A stretch of 64,000 bases of DNA from Halobacillus salinarum (GCF_022919095.1 NZ_CP095073.1:868001-932000); one strand, 5' to 3'; shown: positions 35,445-44,691, numbered from the stretch's first letter. Program-made: numbers and translations. The notes: generated from the letters alone by a model not told the origin.

Positions 35445-35486
35445 CACGATCTTCCATTAAAAATTGAACTAAGAAAGGATAAAAAT

Positions 35487-36752
35487 ATGGTCGCGACATT
35501 ACTCATAATCATGGTGGTCCTGCTGTTATTGAACTTTCCTATGATGATACCGCTGATGGCGGCTCCATTAATCGTCATGTTCATTTATTTTCCTAACCTG
35601 GATCCCATGATTCTCATGCAACAGTTTTCTACCGGAATTGAGCCGTATGTTTTGCTGGCTGTTCCGTTATTTATCTTTGCAGCAGATATTATGACAACAG
35701 GTAAAACGTCCAACCGGCTCCTTGATTTTATTGGTTCTTTTATCGGGCACGTTCGAGGCGGATATGCAGTTACAACAGCTGCTGCCTGTACACTTTTTGG
35801 AGCCATTTCAGGTTCGACTCAGGCAACCGTGGTCGCGATTGGAAAACCAATGAGACAGCGCCTTTTGAAAATCGGCTATAAAGACTCATCAGCCATCGCG
35901 CTGATTATTAATTCCAGTGATGTAGCTTTACTTGTTCCGCCGAGTATCGGGATGATCATTTATGGTCTCGTTTCCGGTACGTCCGTAGGCGACCTTTTCA
36001 TCGCCGGAATTATCCCAGGAATTATCGTATTTGCAAGCTTTGCTATTTATGGTGTCATTCATGCAAAAGTGGCGGACATACCGCTTGCCCCTAAAGCTTC
36101 CTGGAAGGAACGCTTAAGAATGACAAGAAGAGCGCTTTTGCCATTAGGGTTCCCTATCATTATCATCGGGGGGATCTACAGCGGAATTTTCAGTCCTACA
36201 GAAGCTGCGGGTATGTCTGTCTTGTACGCTTTTCTGCTTGAAGTAGTCATATACAGGTCTATTCATTTAAAGGAACTGCCCCGGATCGCTCGTTCTACCG
36301 GACTCGTCACTTCCGCTGTATTCGTGCTTGTCGCTGGCGGACAAGCATTCACGTGGATTATCTCATTTGCCCGCATTCCTCAAATGATTTCTGAAGCGGT
36401 ACTTGGTCCCAATCCAACACAAGTCTATGTGCTGCTGATGGTGACGATTTTCTTCTTTATTGGCTGTATGTTTGTCGATCCAATTGTCGTGATTTTAGTG
36501 CTTACACCGATTTTCTACCCTGCGGCAGTGAATGCAGGGGTTGATCCCGTTCACTTAGGGGTGGTTATTACATTCCAGGCAGCGTTAGGGTCTGCGACTC
36601 CGCCGTTTGGTGTAGATATATTTACGGCGAGTGCCGTCTTTAACCGGCCATATCTGGATGTAATTAGAGGCACACCGCCTTACATTATCATGCTGGTGAT
36701 TATTTCTGTCCTGCTCATTTTCTTTGATCAGATATCACTCGCACTACTGTAA
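35487..36752 (+). CDS. dctM: TRAP transporter large permease (DctM)
   Basis: 421 residues with about 12 membrane helices. DctM landmarks: PLFIFAADIMTTGKTSNRLLDF near residue 70, GAISGSTQATVVAIGKPM near 110, and the repeated half with GCMFVDPIVVILVLTPIFYP and ATPPFGVDIF. The two helical hairpins and the polar residues near 110 and 375 are where sodium binds in this superfamily. It forms the transport channel together with DctQ. It begins 42 bp after dctQ with ATG behind AGAAAGGAT. Confidence 0.93.
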   Translation: MVATLLIIMVVLLLLNFPMMIPLMAAPLIVMFIYFPNLDPMILMQQFSTGIEPYVLLAVPLFIFAADIMTTGKTSNRLLDFIGSFIGHVRGGYAVTTAAACTLFGAISGSTQATVVAIGKPMRQRLLKIGYKDSSAIALIINSSDVALLVPPSIGMIIYGLVSGTSVGDLFIAGIIPGIIVFASFAIYGVIHAKVADIPLAPKASWKERLRMTRRALLPLGFPIIIIGGIYSGIFSPTEAAGMSVLYAFLLEVVIYRSIHLKELPRIARSTGLVTSAVFVLVAGGQAFTWIISFARIPQMISEAVLGPNPTQVYVLLMVTIFFFIGCMFVDPIVVILVLTPIFYPAAVNAGVDPVHLGVVITFQAALGSATPPFGVDIFTASAVFNRPYLDVIRGTPPYIIMLVIISVLLIFFDQISLALL

Positions 36753-36798
36753 GAGAATCTGCATGAAATGATATTTACTAATTTGGGAGGTCATTAAA

Positions 36799-37860
36799 AT
36801 TTTAAAAAAGAAGAGTGTTTTTGGTTTAATTGTCTTGTTTGTGATGAGCTTAGTGCTTTCTGCCTGTGGTCAAAAAGATGAAGGGTCAACGGATACTGGC
36901 AGTAATGGAGAAACGTATAACTGGAAATTTGTCACGGAAGAAGTGAAAGGCCAGGTTCAATACGAATATGCTGAGGAGTTTGCTAAACGTATGAAAGAGA
37001 AATCTGACGGCAAAGTCAATATTACCGTCTATGAGTTCGGTGGTCTTGGCAGTGAAGTGGACCAGGTGGAACAGCTTCAAAATGGCGCTGTTGAAATGGC
37101 GGTTATGTCTCCTGGGTTTACAGGAAACATGGTGAAGGAAGGACAGATTTTCGCTTTACATTTCCTATTCCCTGAGAGTGTAGAAAAAACGCAGCAGATT
37201 TTAAATGAAAGTGAAGCCCTTAATACTGACTTGCGTAACAAATACGAAGAGCACAGTATTACACCGCTGTCTTTCTGGACAGAAGGTGCCATGGAATGGA
37301 CATCCAGTAAGAAGATTTCCAAGCCATCTGATTTCAATAACTTTAAAATGCGTACACAAACGTCTCCGTTAATTTTGAAGTCCTATAAAGCTTACGGAGC
37401 AGACCCAACACCGATGAGCTGGTCAGAGCTTTATACTGCACTGGATCGCGGAACCGTAGAAGGTCAGGAAAACCCGATTTTCTTTATTGGCGATGCTTCC
37501 TTCAACGAAGTGCAGGACTATATGACTTTATCTAACCACAATAACTATGTGGCGATGACTACGGTGAATAAAGACTGGTATGAAGGTCTTTCCGGAGACA
37601 TTAAAAGCATGGTAGATGAAACGACAAAAGAAATGCAGGACTGGGTGTTTAAAGAACAGAAGAAACAAAACGAGGAATGGCTTGAAAAGATTAAAAACGA
37701 TAAAGAAAACCCGACAGAAATTGTAGAATTGACGGACGAACAACGTGAAGCCTTTAAAGAAAAAGCAATGCCTGTCCGCGATTTCTACCGTAATGAAGTA
37801 TCAACCGTGGATGGAAAAATCCTCGATAAGCTTCAAAAAGAAATTAAAGACGCACAATAA
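36799..37860 (+). CDS. dctP: TRAP transporter solute-binding lipoprotein (DctP), probable ATT start
   Basis: 353 residues when started at ATT 36799, eight bases after GGGAGG. This start gives a complete lipoprotein signal: LKKKSVFGLIVLF, then VMSLVLSAC with the lipidated Cys at residue 24. No ATG, GTG or TTG occurs in frame between the upstream stop (TGA at 36769) and codon 36826; the TTG, GTG and ATG that follow (36826-36835) would remove the charged n-region and have no ribosome site. The mature part shows the DctP fold: QNGAVEMAVMSPGF, KMRTQTSPLILKSYKAYGADPTPMSWSELYTALDRGTVEGQENP. The conserved Arg in MRTQ normally binds the carboxylate of the ligand. It is the third gene of the TRAP operon. 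Confidence 0.85.
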   Translation: MLKKKSVFGLIVLFVMSLVLSACGQKDEGSTDTGSNGETYNWKFVTEEVKGQVQYEYAEEFAKRMKEKSDGKVNITVYEFGGLGSEVDQVEQLQNGAVEMAVMSPGFTGNMVKEGQIFALHFLFPESVEKTQQILNESEALNTDLRNKYEEHSITPLSFWTEGAMEWTSSKKISKPSDFNNFKMRTQTSPLILKSYKAYGADPTPMSWSELYTALDRGTVEGQENPIFFIGDASFNEVQDYMTLSNHNNYVAMTTVNKDWYEGLSGDIKSMVDETTKEMQDWVFKEQKKQNEEWLEKIKNDKENPTEIVELTDEQREAFKEKAMPVRDFYRNEVSTVDGKILDKLQKEIKDAQ

Positions 37861-37862
37861 AG

Positions 37863-37898
37863 AAAAAGCTGCTGCCTCAAAAAGGCAGCAGCTTTTTT
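37863..37898 (+). terminator. Terminator of the TRAP operon
   Basis: AAGCTGCTGCCT (37866-37877) and AGGCAGCAGCTT (37883-37894), then a T-run. Confidence 0.93.
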
Positions 37899-37997
37899 AA
37901 TAGGTTATCTTCTGTGCATTAACCAAATTCCCTAACCTTCTCTGGTCGTCTTAAGATGGGATAGGACCCATTTCTTTCTAGTCTCCATCTTATACAG

Positions 37998-39074
37998 TTA
38001 GTCATTTTCCCCTGTCGCACGGTGGGCGAGCCATTCTTGATAAATATGGCTGATAATCGCCTTAATGACAGCATAGGCGGGGATGGCAAAGATTAAGCCT
38101 AAAAAGCCTGCAAGACTTCCAGCAGCAAGAATCAAAGTAATAACCGTTAATGGATGGATATGAAGCGCTTTGCCCATCACGTTAGGTGAGACAAGGTTCC
38201 CTTCGATCTGCTGGGCAATCACCATAATAATAGCTACGTACACAGCCATCATAGGATCCTGGAATAACCCGACAAGCATCGCCGGAATGACAGCGATGAA
38301 TGGGCCGATAAAAGGGATCACGTTCATAAACATCGCAAACAGAGACAGAGTAAGTGAGTACGGAAGCCCGATGATTAAGTAACCGACGAGTAAAAGCAGT
38401 CCCACGACAACACTGACGGTCATCTGGCCGATAATAAATGAATGAAGCGTATGGTCAATGGAACGTGCAAGCTTCTCAAAGCTGCTGCCAACTCGAGGGT
38501 TTAGGAACTGCTTAATAAAAGGAACGAGCTTATCCCCGTCCTTCAGCATGAAAAACAAGAAGAAGGGAACGAGCACCAGGGCGAAGACAAACCCAATTAA
38601 CTGGCTGATAAAATTAATCAATATTTTCGATGCATTTTCCAAATAACTTTGCAGGTTATGAACAACGTTATTCAATGCACTATCAAATTGGCTCGGGATA
38701 ATATCCTGATTCTGCTGCCAATAATTAATGCTGTCGGTGAACATATCCACCATCGTAGGGAAATTATTGATAAGTCTTGTAAATTGCTGCTGGGCTATCG
38801 GTGCAATGTACTGTACGATCAAAAACCCGACGAGAAGAAACAAGGCAAAGATCACCAGGATGGCCAGCACACGCGGGACTTTGTTTCTCTCCAGCCACTG
38901 AAGGACCGGCCGCGAGAGGTAAAAAAGTATTCCTCCTCCTATGAGTGGAACGGCAATGGCAGCAATATAGGTAAAGATAGGCTGAAAGAAAAAGCTGATT
39001 TTATGAAGCATATAGATTAACAATGCTGCGAGAATCACTGTTATAATAGTTTGGAACCACCGTTTATGAATCAA
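37998..39074 (-). CDS. AI-2E/UPF0118 family membrane protein
   Basis: About 358 residues, eight or so membrane helices and a periplasmic-like amphipathic region (about 90-150). Family landmarks are NVIPFIGPFIAVIPA and the late IEGNLVSPNVMGKALHIHPLTVI followed by GLIFAIPAYAVIK. The start is uncertain: GTG at 39083 lies too near AAAGGTG, while TTG at 39074 is at normal distance and is used here. The family is named for AI-2 export in E. coli (TqsA), but a UPF0118 member from a Halobacillus has been reported to act as a Na+(Li+)/H+ antiporter, so a role in sodium handling is plausible. It is transcribed away from pepT. Confidence 0.85.
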   Translation of the reverse strand: MIHKRWFQTIITVILAALLIYMLHKISFFFQPIFTYIAAIAVPLIGGGILFYLSRPVLQWLERNKVPRVLAILVIFALFLLVGFLIVQYIAPIAQQQFTRLINNFPTMVDMFTDSINYWQQNQDIIPSQFDSALNNVVHNLQSYLENASKILINFISQLIGFVFALVLVPFFLFFMLKDGDKLVPFIKQFLNPRVGSSFEKLARSIDHTLHSFIIGQMTVSVVVGLLLLVGYLIIGLPYSLTLSLFAMFMNVIPFIGPFIAVIPAMLVGLFQDPMMAVYVAIIMVIAQQIEGNLVSPNVMGKALHIHPLTVITLILAAGSLAGFLGLIFAIPAYAVIKAIISHIYQEWLAHRATGEND

Positions 39075-39238
39075 CTGCGACACACCTTTATGTATGATAT
39101 TCGTACCTTGTTCGTATTCGTGATTTATCCAGCATATTCCTCTAAGAAGTTTCTTCTTAGTCTATACTATTTACATAATGAAGAAAAGTCATAGACGGTC
39201 TTCTTAAAAGAGAACAACCGTAATAAAGGAGAGATAAA

Positions 39239-40465
39239 ATGAAACAGCAGCTACTCGAAAGATTTACTTCCTACGTTAAAGTCAATACTCAATCAAATGA
39301 AGCAGTGGAGACCACTCCTTCCACCAGCGGCCAGCTCGAATTGGCAGAGCAGCTTGTAGAAGAATTGAAAGAAATAGGGATGGAAGAGGTGGAAATGGAC
39401 CAATACGGCTACGTAATGGCTACTCTCCCCGCTAATACTGAAAAGAGTGTCCCGGTCATTGGCTTTTTAGCCCACATCGATACTGCGACAGACTTTACCG
39501 GTGAACATGTGAATCCGCAAGTGGTGGAAAATTATGATGGCGGCGACATTGCGTTAAATGATGCTGTCATCTTATCTCCTGCTGATTTTCCAGAGCTCAA
39601 GAATTATAAAGGGCATACGCTTGTCACGACGGACGGGACGACCTTACTAGGAGCAGACAACAAAGCAGGAATCACGGAGATTATGACAGCTATGGACTAT
39701 TTACTGCATCATCCCGAAATAAAACATGGAAAGATTCGTGTAGCTTTTACACCAGACGAAGAAATTGGCAGAGGCCCTCACAAATTTGACGTCGGCCGTT
39801 TTAACGCTTCGTACGCTTACACGGTTGACGGGGGACCGCTTGGAGAACTGCAGTATGAAAGCTTTAATGCTGCTTCAGCCCATATCACTTTTAAAGGAAA
39901 TAGCGTACACCCGGGGACGGCCAAAGGAAAAATGGTCAATGCGGCTAAGCTGGCCATGGAGTTTAATGAAGCCCTCCCAAAACAGCAGGCGCCAGAGCAT
40001 ACAGCAGGGTATGAAGGGTTCTATCATCTGCATTCCATCAAAGGAGACGTAGAAGAGGCCAAGCTGGATTACTTAATCCGGGATCATGACAAAGAAGAAT
40101 TTGAAAAAAGGAAACAGACGCTGCAGGACTTGACTGCAAAAATCGATCGTCAATATGAAAAAGCCAGTGTGACGATAGAAGTGAACGATCAATATTACAA
40201 TATGGGCGACAAGATTAAGCCGGTGAAAGAAATCGTAGATATGGCTTATGAAGCGATGGAGAAGCTCGATATTAAGCCGGTTGTCCAGCCGATCAGGGGA
40301 GGCACCGATGGTTCACAGCTTTCTTATATGGGACTTCCTACGCCGAATATTTTCACAGGTGGGGAGAATTTCCACGGTAAATATGAGTACATTTCCTTGG
40401 ATAACATGGAGCAGGCTGCAAAAGTAATCGTAGAGATTACGCGTCTTTTTGAAGAAAAAGCTTAA
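39239..40465 (+). CDS. pepT: Peptidase T (tripeptidase)
   Basis: 408 residues, M20 metallopeptidase. Metal-binding and catalytic segments appear in order: [10 protein letters not shown] near residue 77, [12 protein letters not shown] with bridging Asp near 141, [13 protein letters not shown] with the catalytic Glu pair near 175, [19 protein letters not shown] near 195, and a late [14 protein letters not shown] with the final His near 381. It removes the N-terminal residue from tripeptides in the cytoplasm. The start ATG follows AAAGGAGAG. It is monocistronic and divergent from the UPF0118 gene. Confidence 0.95.
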   Translation: MKQQLLERFTSYVKVNTQSNEAVETTPSTSGQLELAEQLVEELKEIGMEEVEMDQYGYVMATLPANTEKSVPVIGFLAHIDTATDFTGEHVNPQVVENYDGGDIALNDAVILSPADFPELKNYKGHTLVTTDGTTLLGADNKAGITEIMTAMDYLLHHPEIKHGKIRVAFTPDEEIGRGPHKFDVGRFNASYAYTVDGGPLGELQYESFNAASAHITFKGNSVHPGTAKGKMVNAAKLAMEFNEALPKQQAPEHTAGYEGFYHLHSIKGDVEEAKLDYLIRDHDKEEFEKRKQTLQDLTAKIDRQYEKASVTIEVNDQYYNMGDKIKPVKEIVDMAYEAMEKLDIKPVVQPIRGGTDGSQLSYMGLPTPNIFTGGENFHGKYEYISLDNMEQAAKVIVEITRLFEEKA

Positions 40466-40588
40466 GAAAAGAGGGTTAATCAAACGTTTGTTTAACTTGT
40501 GTGAAGCCTGATTGTATATGAATCAATAGATTGTGCCTGTATTGAATAAGCTTGAATGGACTTTTGCATACTAAGGTTCAAATAATAG

Positions 40589-40616
40589 TTGACAAAACAC
40601 GGTGGCATGCTATGAT
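40589..40616 (+). promoter_or_regulatory. Promoter of the terC leader
   Basis: TTGACA at 40589-40594 and TATGAT at 40611-40616, spacing 16, just upstream of the manganese riboswitch. Confidence 0.75.
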
Positions 40617-40635
40617 GAGAATAGAATTTAGCTTT

Positions 40636-40790
40636 CTCTAAAGGGGAGTAGCTGGACAGTAAAGTCGTCATTTCGGGAGGAATCCCCGGCTTTATTGGCA
40701 ACGTACGTTGTTAGCGAGACCTTTACCCACCGTGGTAAAGGTCTATTTTAATGGTCTTTACCTCAGTGGCAGGTAAGGCCATTTTTTTAT
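40636..40790 (+). promoter_or_regulatory. yybP-ykoY (manganese) riboswitch with terminator platform
   Basis: The aptamer shows the conserved phrases AGGGGAGTAGC, AAAGTCGTCATTTCGGGAGG and CCCCGGCTTTATTGGCAACG, with GAGACCTTTACC closing it. The helix GACCTTTACC with GGTAAAGGTC (to 40743) precedes a terminator stem ATGGTCTTTACCT with AGGTAAGGCCAT and T7 (about 40751-40788). In this family Mn2+ binding allows transcription of exporters. It controls the TerC gene that starts at 40810. It accounts for the 344-bp gap after pepT. Confidence 0.92.
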
Positions 40791-40809
40791 AGAAAAGGAG
40801 AATTATTTC

Positions 40810-41583
40810 ATGGATGCACAATTGCTGATTGAATATGGCTGGGTATTACTCGTACTTGTAGGACTGGAAGGGATTTTAGCAGCGGATAACGCTTTGGTGC
40901 TTGCCATCATGGTCAAGCATCTGCCTGAAGAAAAGAGGAAAAAAGCGCTCTTCTATGGATTGTTCGGTGCCTTTATCCTTCGGTTTGGTTCGTTGTTTAT
41001 CATTTCCTTCCTTGTCGACGTATGGCAGGTACAGGCACTCGGGGCCGCATATCTCCTGTTTATTTCCGTGAAGCACCTTTATGACAAGTGGAAAGTTCGG
41101 AACAAGGACGCCAGTGATCCTGAAGAAGAAGAGGAAGATTCACGTGGAAAAGGATTTTGGGCAACCGTATTCAAGGTGGAGTTGGCGGATTTAGCTTTTG
41201 CTGTTGACTCTATATTAGCGGCAGTTGCTTTAGCCGTGTCCCTGCCGGAAACGAATCTTCCTAGTGTCGGAAGTCTTGACGGGGCACAGTTTATGGTCAT
41301 TCTTGCAGGAGGAATGATTGGGATAATCATCATGCGGTTTGCAGCGAACATATTTGTCAAATTGCTTCATTCTCGTCCAGGACTTGAGGTTGCTGCATTT
41401 GTAATCGTCGGCTGGGTGGGAGTTAAGCTCGTTGTATCAACCCTGGCGCACCCGAATGTGCATATCATTGATGAGCACTTCGCGCATTCGGCCCTCTGGA
41501 AAATCATATTCTATGTTGTATTAGTCGTCATTGCCGCATTAGGCTGGTTTTTGTCCAGCAAAAAAGAAGAAGCTCAATCTTAA
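40810..41583 (+). CDS. TerC family membrane protein (YkoY/YceF-like), probable manganese exporter
   Basis: 257 residues, about seven membrane helices. TerC hallmarks: LEGILAADNALVLAIMVKHLP near residue 20 with the acidic ion-binding residues, and the repeat VELADLAFAVDSILAAVAL near 120. In Bacillus, TerC proteins under yybP-ykoY riboswitches export Mn2+, possibly to metalate secreted enzymes. The riboswitch directly upstream makes manganese control the most likely reading. The ATG follows AAAAGGAG. A terminator lies about 10 bp after the stop. Confidence 0.92.
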   Translation: MDAQLLIEYGWVLLVLVGLEGILAADNALVLAIMVKHLPEEKRKKALFYGLFGAFILRFGSLFIISFLVDVWQVQALGAAYLLFISVKHLYDKWKVRNKDASDPEEEEEDSRGKGFWATVFKVELADLAFAVDSILAAVALAVSLPETNLPSVGSLDGAQFMVILAGGMIGIIIMRFAANIFVKLLHSRPGLEVAAFVIVGWVGVKLVVSTLAHPNVHIIDEHFAHSALWKIIFYVVLVVIAALGWFLSSKKEEAQS

Positions 41584-41591
41584 CGGTCAAT

Positions 41592-41622
41592 CTGCCGGTC
41601 TTTCACAACCGGCAGTTATTTT
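41592..41622 (+). terminator. Terminator of terC
   Basis: CTGCCGGT (41592-41599) with ACCGGCAG (41608-41615) followed by TTATTTT. Confidence 0.85.
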
Positions 41623-41704
41623 CCTGCAGCCAGTCCGTTTAAGTTTCTCTTCTGTACTATGCAGGGTAAAATAAAAGTAACACAAGGTTGAAGGGGGCGA
41701 TTCA

Positions 41705-41899
41705 ATGGGGAAAGCTTCGAATAACCCAGGCGATCAATTTCACTATATAAAAAATCGAATTCAAATGCTGAACCAGGTGGTCTCAACCATGGATCCGGAT
41801 CAAGTGGATATGAATGATTTTACGAGAGTGCTGGAAATGATTCAGCAGCTTCAAGTAAAGATGGAACGTTTTAAAAAGGACTGGGAAAGTGAGTCATAG
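41705..41899 (+). CDS. SE1561-family small protein
   Basis: 64 residues from ATG at 41705 behind AAGGGGGCG. Charged helical protein: DQFHYIKNRIQMLNQVV, then DPDQVDMNDFTRVLEMIQQL and a basic tail KMERFKKDWE. The pattern matches the SE1561 family of small conserved Firmicutes proteins of unknown role. About 40 bp before a GNAT gene that may be cotranscribed. Confidence 0.72.
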   Translation: MGKASNNPGDQFHYIKNRIQMLNQVVSTMDPDQVDMNDFTRVLEMIQQLQVKMERFKKDWESES

Positions 41900-41939
41900 C
41901 CGATCCGGGCTGTGGGAGTCTTCGTAAGGAGGAGAAACG

Positions 41940-42395
41940 ATGGAATATAGAAAGATAAAACAGGCAGAAGCCGTGCAAATCTCCCAATGGAAGTATCCTC
42001 CTCCTTATGATTTTTATGACATAACCGCTGATGAAGAAGATTATCAGGAATTTATAGATCCCCGCAAGCGAAGTGAGCATACATACAGCGTTTTTGAAAG
42101 AGGGGTGATCATAGGTTTTCTCACGGCTATCCCGGTGGATGAAGGAAAAGTGGAGATCGGATTAGGGATGCGCCCGGATTTGACTGGAAAAGGACGAGGA
42201 GAGGAACAGCTGTCCTCGATGCTTGAATTTGTAAAAAAAGAATACGATCCTCATACTGTTACCTTGGCCGTAGCAAAATTTAACAGGCGTGCAATCACTG
42301 TATATGAACGTGCCGGTTTTAAGAAGATAGAGACTTACCCTCAGAAGACCAATGGCGGTGTCTATCCGTTTATTAGGATGAACATGCACTTTTAA
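41940..42395 (+). CDS. GNAT N-acetyltransferase (RimI/RimL-like)
   Basis: 151 residues. Motif A is GLGMRPDLTGKGRGEEQLSSM near residue 76, motif B VAKFNRRAITVYERAGFKKI near 115. The N-terminal segment WKYPPPYDFYDI is typical of a small bacillus acetyltransferase group. The substrate is unknown. The start follows AAGGAGGAGAAACG. It lies between the SE1561-family gene and an OsmC-like gene, all on the plus strand and closely spaced. Confidence 0.85.
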   Translation: MEYRKIKQAEAVQISQWKYPPPYDFYDITADEEDYQEFIDPRKRSEHTYSVFERGVIIGFLTAIPVDEGKVEIGLGMRPDLTGKGRGEEQLSSMLEFVKKEYDPHTVTLAVAKFNRRAITVYERAGFKKIETYPQKTNGGVYPFIRMNMHF

Positions 42396-42443
42396 TCTTG
42401 AGAAAAACTTACTAGTATGGAAGAGAAAAGGGGAGGAGAGAGT

Positions 42444-42890
42444 ATGGCATTGCACCATTTCTATTTAAAGGCAAGCTGGCCGGGAGGACGAAATGAAGTA
42501 GGGACAATCGAGGCAGATAAGCTGAAAACGAACATCTCAATTCCTAAAGAGATGGACGGTCCGGATATCGGTACAAATCCAGATGAGATGCTGCTTGGGG
42601 CAGCGGCAACCTGCTACATCATTACGTTAGCAGCAATGATTGAACGTGCCGGTTTACCATTGAAGGGAATGGAGATGGATTCTGAAGGCATCGTTGACGT
42701 GACCAAAGGAGTATTTACGTACGAAAAAATCATCCATAAGCCACGTGTTGTCTTAACCAGTGAGGCGAAGAAAGAGCATCTGGATAAGCTGAATACACTC
42801 GTGGAAAAAGCAGAGACGAGCTGCATGATATCAAAGGCTGTCCAGGGAAACGTAGCTTTAGAATTACAAGCGGATACAAGCATAGGCTGA
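42444..42890 (+). CDS. OsmC/Ohr-like peroxiredoxin-family protein
   Basis: 148 residues from ATG at 42444 behind AAGGGGAGGAG. OsmC features are PDEMLLGAAATCYIITLAAMIERAGL with the first catalytic Cys near residue 58, and AETSCMISKAVQGN with the second Cys near 124. The pair reduces organic peroxides in OsmC/Ohr proteins. It resembles the SACOL1771-like subgroup of Gram-positive bacteria. Cytoplasmic. A perfect hairpin follows that can also serve the convergent alpha-glucosidase gene. Confidence 0.85.
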   Translation: MALHHFYLKASWPGGRNEVGTIEADKLKTNISIPKEMDGPDIGTNPDEMLLGAAATCYIITLAAMIERAGLPLKGMEMDSEGIVDVTKGVFTYEKIIHKPRVVLTSEAKKEHLDKLNTLVEKAETSCMISKAVQGNVALELQADTSIG

Positions 42891-42918
42891 TGATCAACGC
42901 TCTATTTCACAAGAAATA

Positions 42919-42949
42919 AAGCTTGCAGGGAAAGTTTCCCTGCAAGCTT
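42919..42949. terminator. Bidirectional terminator between the OsmC-like and alpha-glucosidase genes
   Basis: 15-bp perfect inverted arms 42919-42933 and 42935-42949. The minus strand has a T-rich tail toward the OsmC-like gene; the plus strand tail is weaker (AAATCGTTTTA). Confidence 0.85.
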
Positions 42950-42957
42950 AAATCGTT

Positions 42958-44613
42958 TTAAAAAATATAAATGCGTGCCTCATATGGCCGCAAACCAAAA
43001 GTATTTAACGGTTCATGTTCCTCGACGGTTTGATTAGCAAGCGCAAGCGTCTCGTAAGGAAGGAGGCGGGGGGAGTGAAACTCCGCTTCTTGATCCGTCA
43101 GGTTCGTAATAATATAAGCCTTATGATTTTCAAACGTACGCGAATAGGCATAAACCTTCGGGTCGTTATCCATCAACAGCTGATAAACTCCGTACGTAAA
43201 GAGCTCGTATCTTTTTTTGAGGTCGATCATCTGTTTATAAAAATTCAAAATCGATTCAGGGGTGTCAAGCTGGTCTTTTACATTCACTTCTGAATAATTA
43301 GGATTGACCTTCATCCACGGCTCTGCAGTTGAGAAGCCTGCATGAGCGGTAGTGCTCCACTGCATCGGTGTGCGGCTGTTATCTCTTGAAGTGTTCCAAA
43401 GTACCTTCATAATCTCCTGTTCGTCCCAGCCTTCAGCCTTTTTGCTGGCATAAAAGTTCTTAGCAGCGACGTCATCGTAATCTTCGATTGAAGGAAAGGC
43501 CACGTTGGTCATGCCGATTTCCTGTCCTTGATAAATAAAAGGTGTGCCTTGCATGAAAAAGTACATCGCTCCGATTGCTGTTGCACTTTCACGCCAATAT
43601 TCCTCATCATCGCCCCAGGTGGAAACGACTCGGGCTTTATCGTGGTTTTCCACGAACAAAGCGTTCCAGCCAATATCCTGAAGCCCTGTCTGCCAGCGGG
43701 TCAAAACCTGCTTAAGTCCCTTGATATCAAGTTTTTGCTCGGCATCCTGATCCCACAAGTCCAAATGTTCGAATTGAAAAACCATGTTCATTTTGCCTTG
43801 TTCTCCAACCCAGAGGTGAGCTTCATCCGCACTCACTCCATTCGCTTCTCCGACAGTCATCACATCATAATTATCATAAGTACGGTCCTTAAATTCTTGT
43901 AAAAACTTATGAATCCCTTCTTGATTCATGTGCATATCAAACGAGGAGACATACGGAAGGTTGTCCGGGTTTGGCATGTCCGGCAGGTTCGGGCGTTTTT
44001 TGATATGGCTGATGGCATCAATCCGGAAACCATCCACGCCTTTATCGAGCCACCAGTTGACCGTCTCATAGAGTGCCTCTCTAACTTCGGGGTTTTCCCA
44101 GTTCAAATCCGGCTGTTTCGTTGAAAATACGTGGAGATAATACTGTTCCGTTTTCTGATCGTATTCCCAGGCAGATCCGCCAAAGATGCTTTCCCAGTTA
44201 TTCGGTTCGCCACCGTTTTTCCCATCCCGCCAAATGTACCAGTCTCTTTTCGGATGATCTTTAGAAGAGCGGGACTCGATGAACCACGGATGTTCATCAC
44301 TTGTATGGTTTAAGACGAGATCAATGATCAGCTTCATTCCGCGGCTGTGCACTTCCTGGAGCAGCTGGTCAAAGTCATCCATCGTACCGAATTCTTCTAA
44401 TATATCCTTGTAATCGGATATGTCATAGCCGTTGTCATCCTTAGGCGACTTATACATCGGGCAGATCCAGATGAAATCGATGCCGAGTTCCTCTAAATAA
44501 TCGAGGCGCTGGATGATTCCTTGAAGGTCACCGATTCCGTCTCCATTGGAATCCTGGAAGCTTCGGGGATACACTTGATAACCTACGGCTTCTTTCCACC
44601 AAATTCTTTCCAT
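42958..44613 (-). CDS. GH13 alpha-glucosidase, probably alpha-1,4 specific
   Basis: 551 residues, the normal length of bacillary alpha-glucosidases and oligo-1,6-glucosidases. GH13 motifs are IDLVLNHTS near 97, GVDGFRIDAIS with the nucleophile Asp199, VGEAN with the acid/base Glu256, and VENHDKARV with Asp325. The residue after the nucleophile is Ala200; in characterised bacillus relatives Ala or Thr here goes with alpha-1,4 (maltose) preference, Val with alpha-1,6 (isomaltose). No signal peptide, so it acts in the cytoplasm on imported maltose or maltodextrins. It is monocistronic under a LacI-type operator and divergent from the rib operon. Confidence 0.9.
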   Translation of the reverse strand: MERIWWKEAVGYQVYPRSFQDSNGDGIGDLQGIIQRLDYLEELGIDFIWICPMYKSPKDDNGYDISDYKDILEEFGTMDDFDQLLQEVHSRGMKLIIDLVLNHTSDEHPWFIESRSSKDHPKRDWYIWRDGKNGGEPNNWESIFGGSAWEYDQKTEQYYLHVFSTKQPDLNWENPEVREALYETVNWWLDKGVDGFRIDAISHIKKRPNLPDMPNPDNLPYVSSFDMHMNQEGIHKFLQEFKDRTYDNYDVMTVGEANGVSADEAHLWVGEQGKMNMVFQFEHLDLWDQDAEQKLDIKGLKQVLTRWQTGLQDIGWNALFVENHDKARVVSTWGDDEEYWRESATAIGAMYFFMQGTPFIYQGQEIGMTNVAFPSIEDYDDVAAKNFYASKKAEGWDEQEIMKVLWNTSRDNSRTPMQWSTTAHAGFSTAEPWMKVNPNYSEVNVKDQLDTPESILNFYKQMIDLKKRYELFTYGVYQLLMDNDPKVYAYSRTFENHKAYIITNLTDQEAEFHSPRLLPYETLALANQTVEEHEPLNTFGLRPYEARIYIF

Positions 44614-44663
44614 TGAAAAACCTCTTTTCCTATGAGAATAAGTGAGCGTACTAAAAGAAATAG

Positions 44664-44677
44664 TGCAAACGATTGCA
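44664..44677. promoter_or_regulatory. LacI/MalR-type operator before alpha-glucosidase
   Basis: TGCAAACGATTGCA is a near-perfect palindrome around the central CG, as in operators of LacI-family sugar regulators and close to a cre site. It lies about 8-20 bp downstream of the predicted transcription start on the minus strand, fitting repression. No regulator gene is in the window. Confidence 0.7.
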
Positions 44678-44691
44678 TCAACTATATGATA

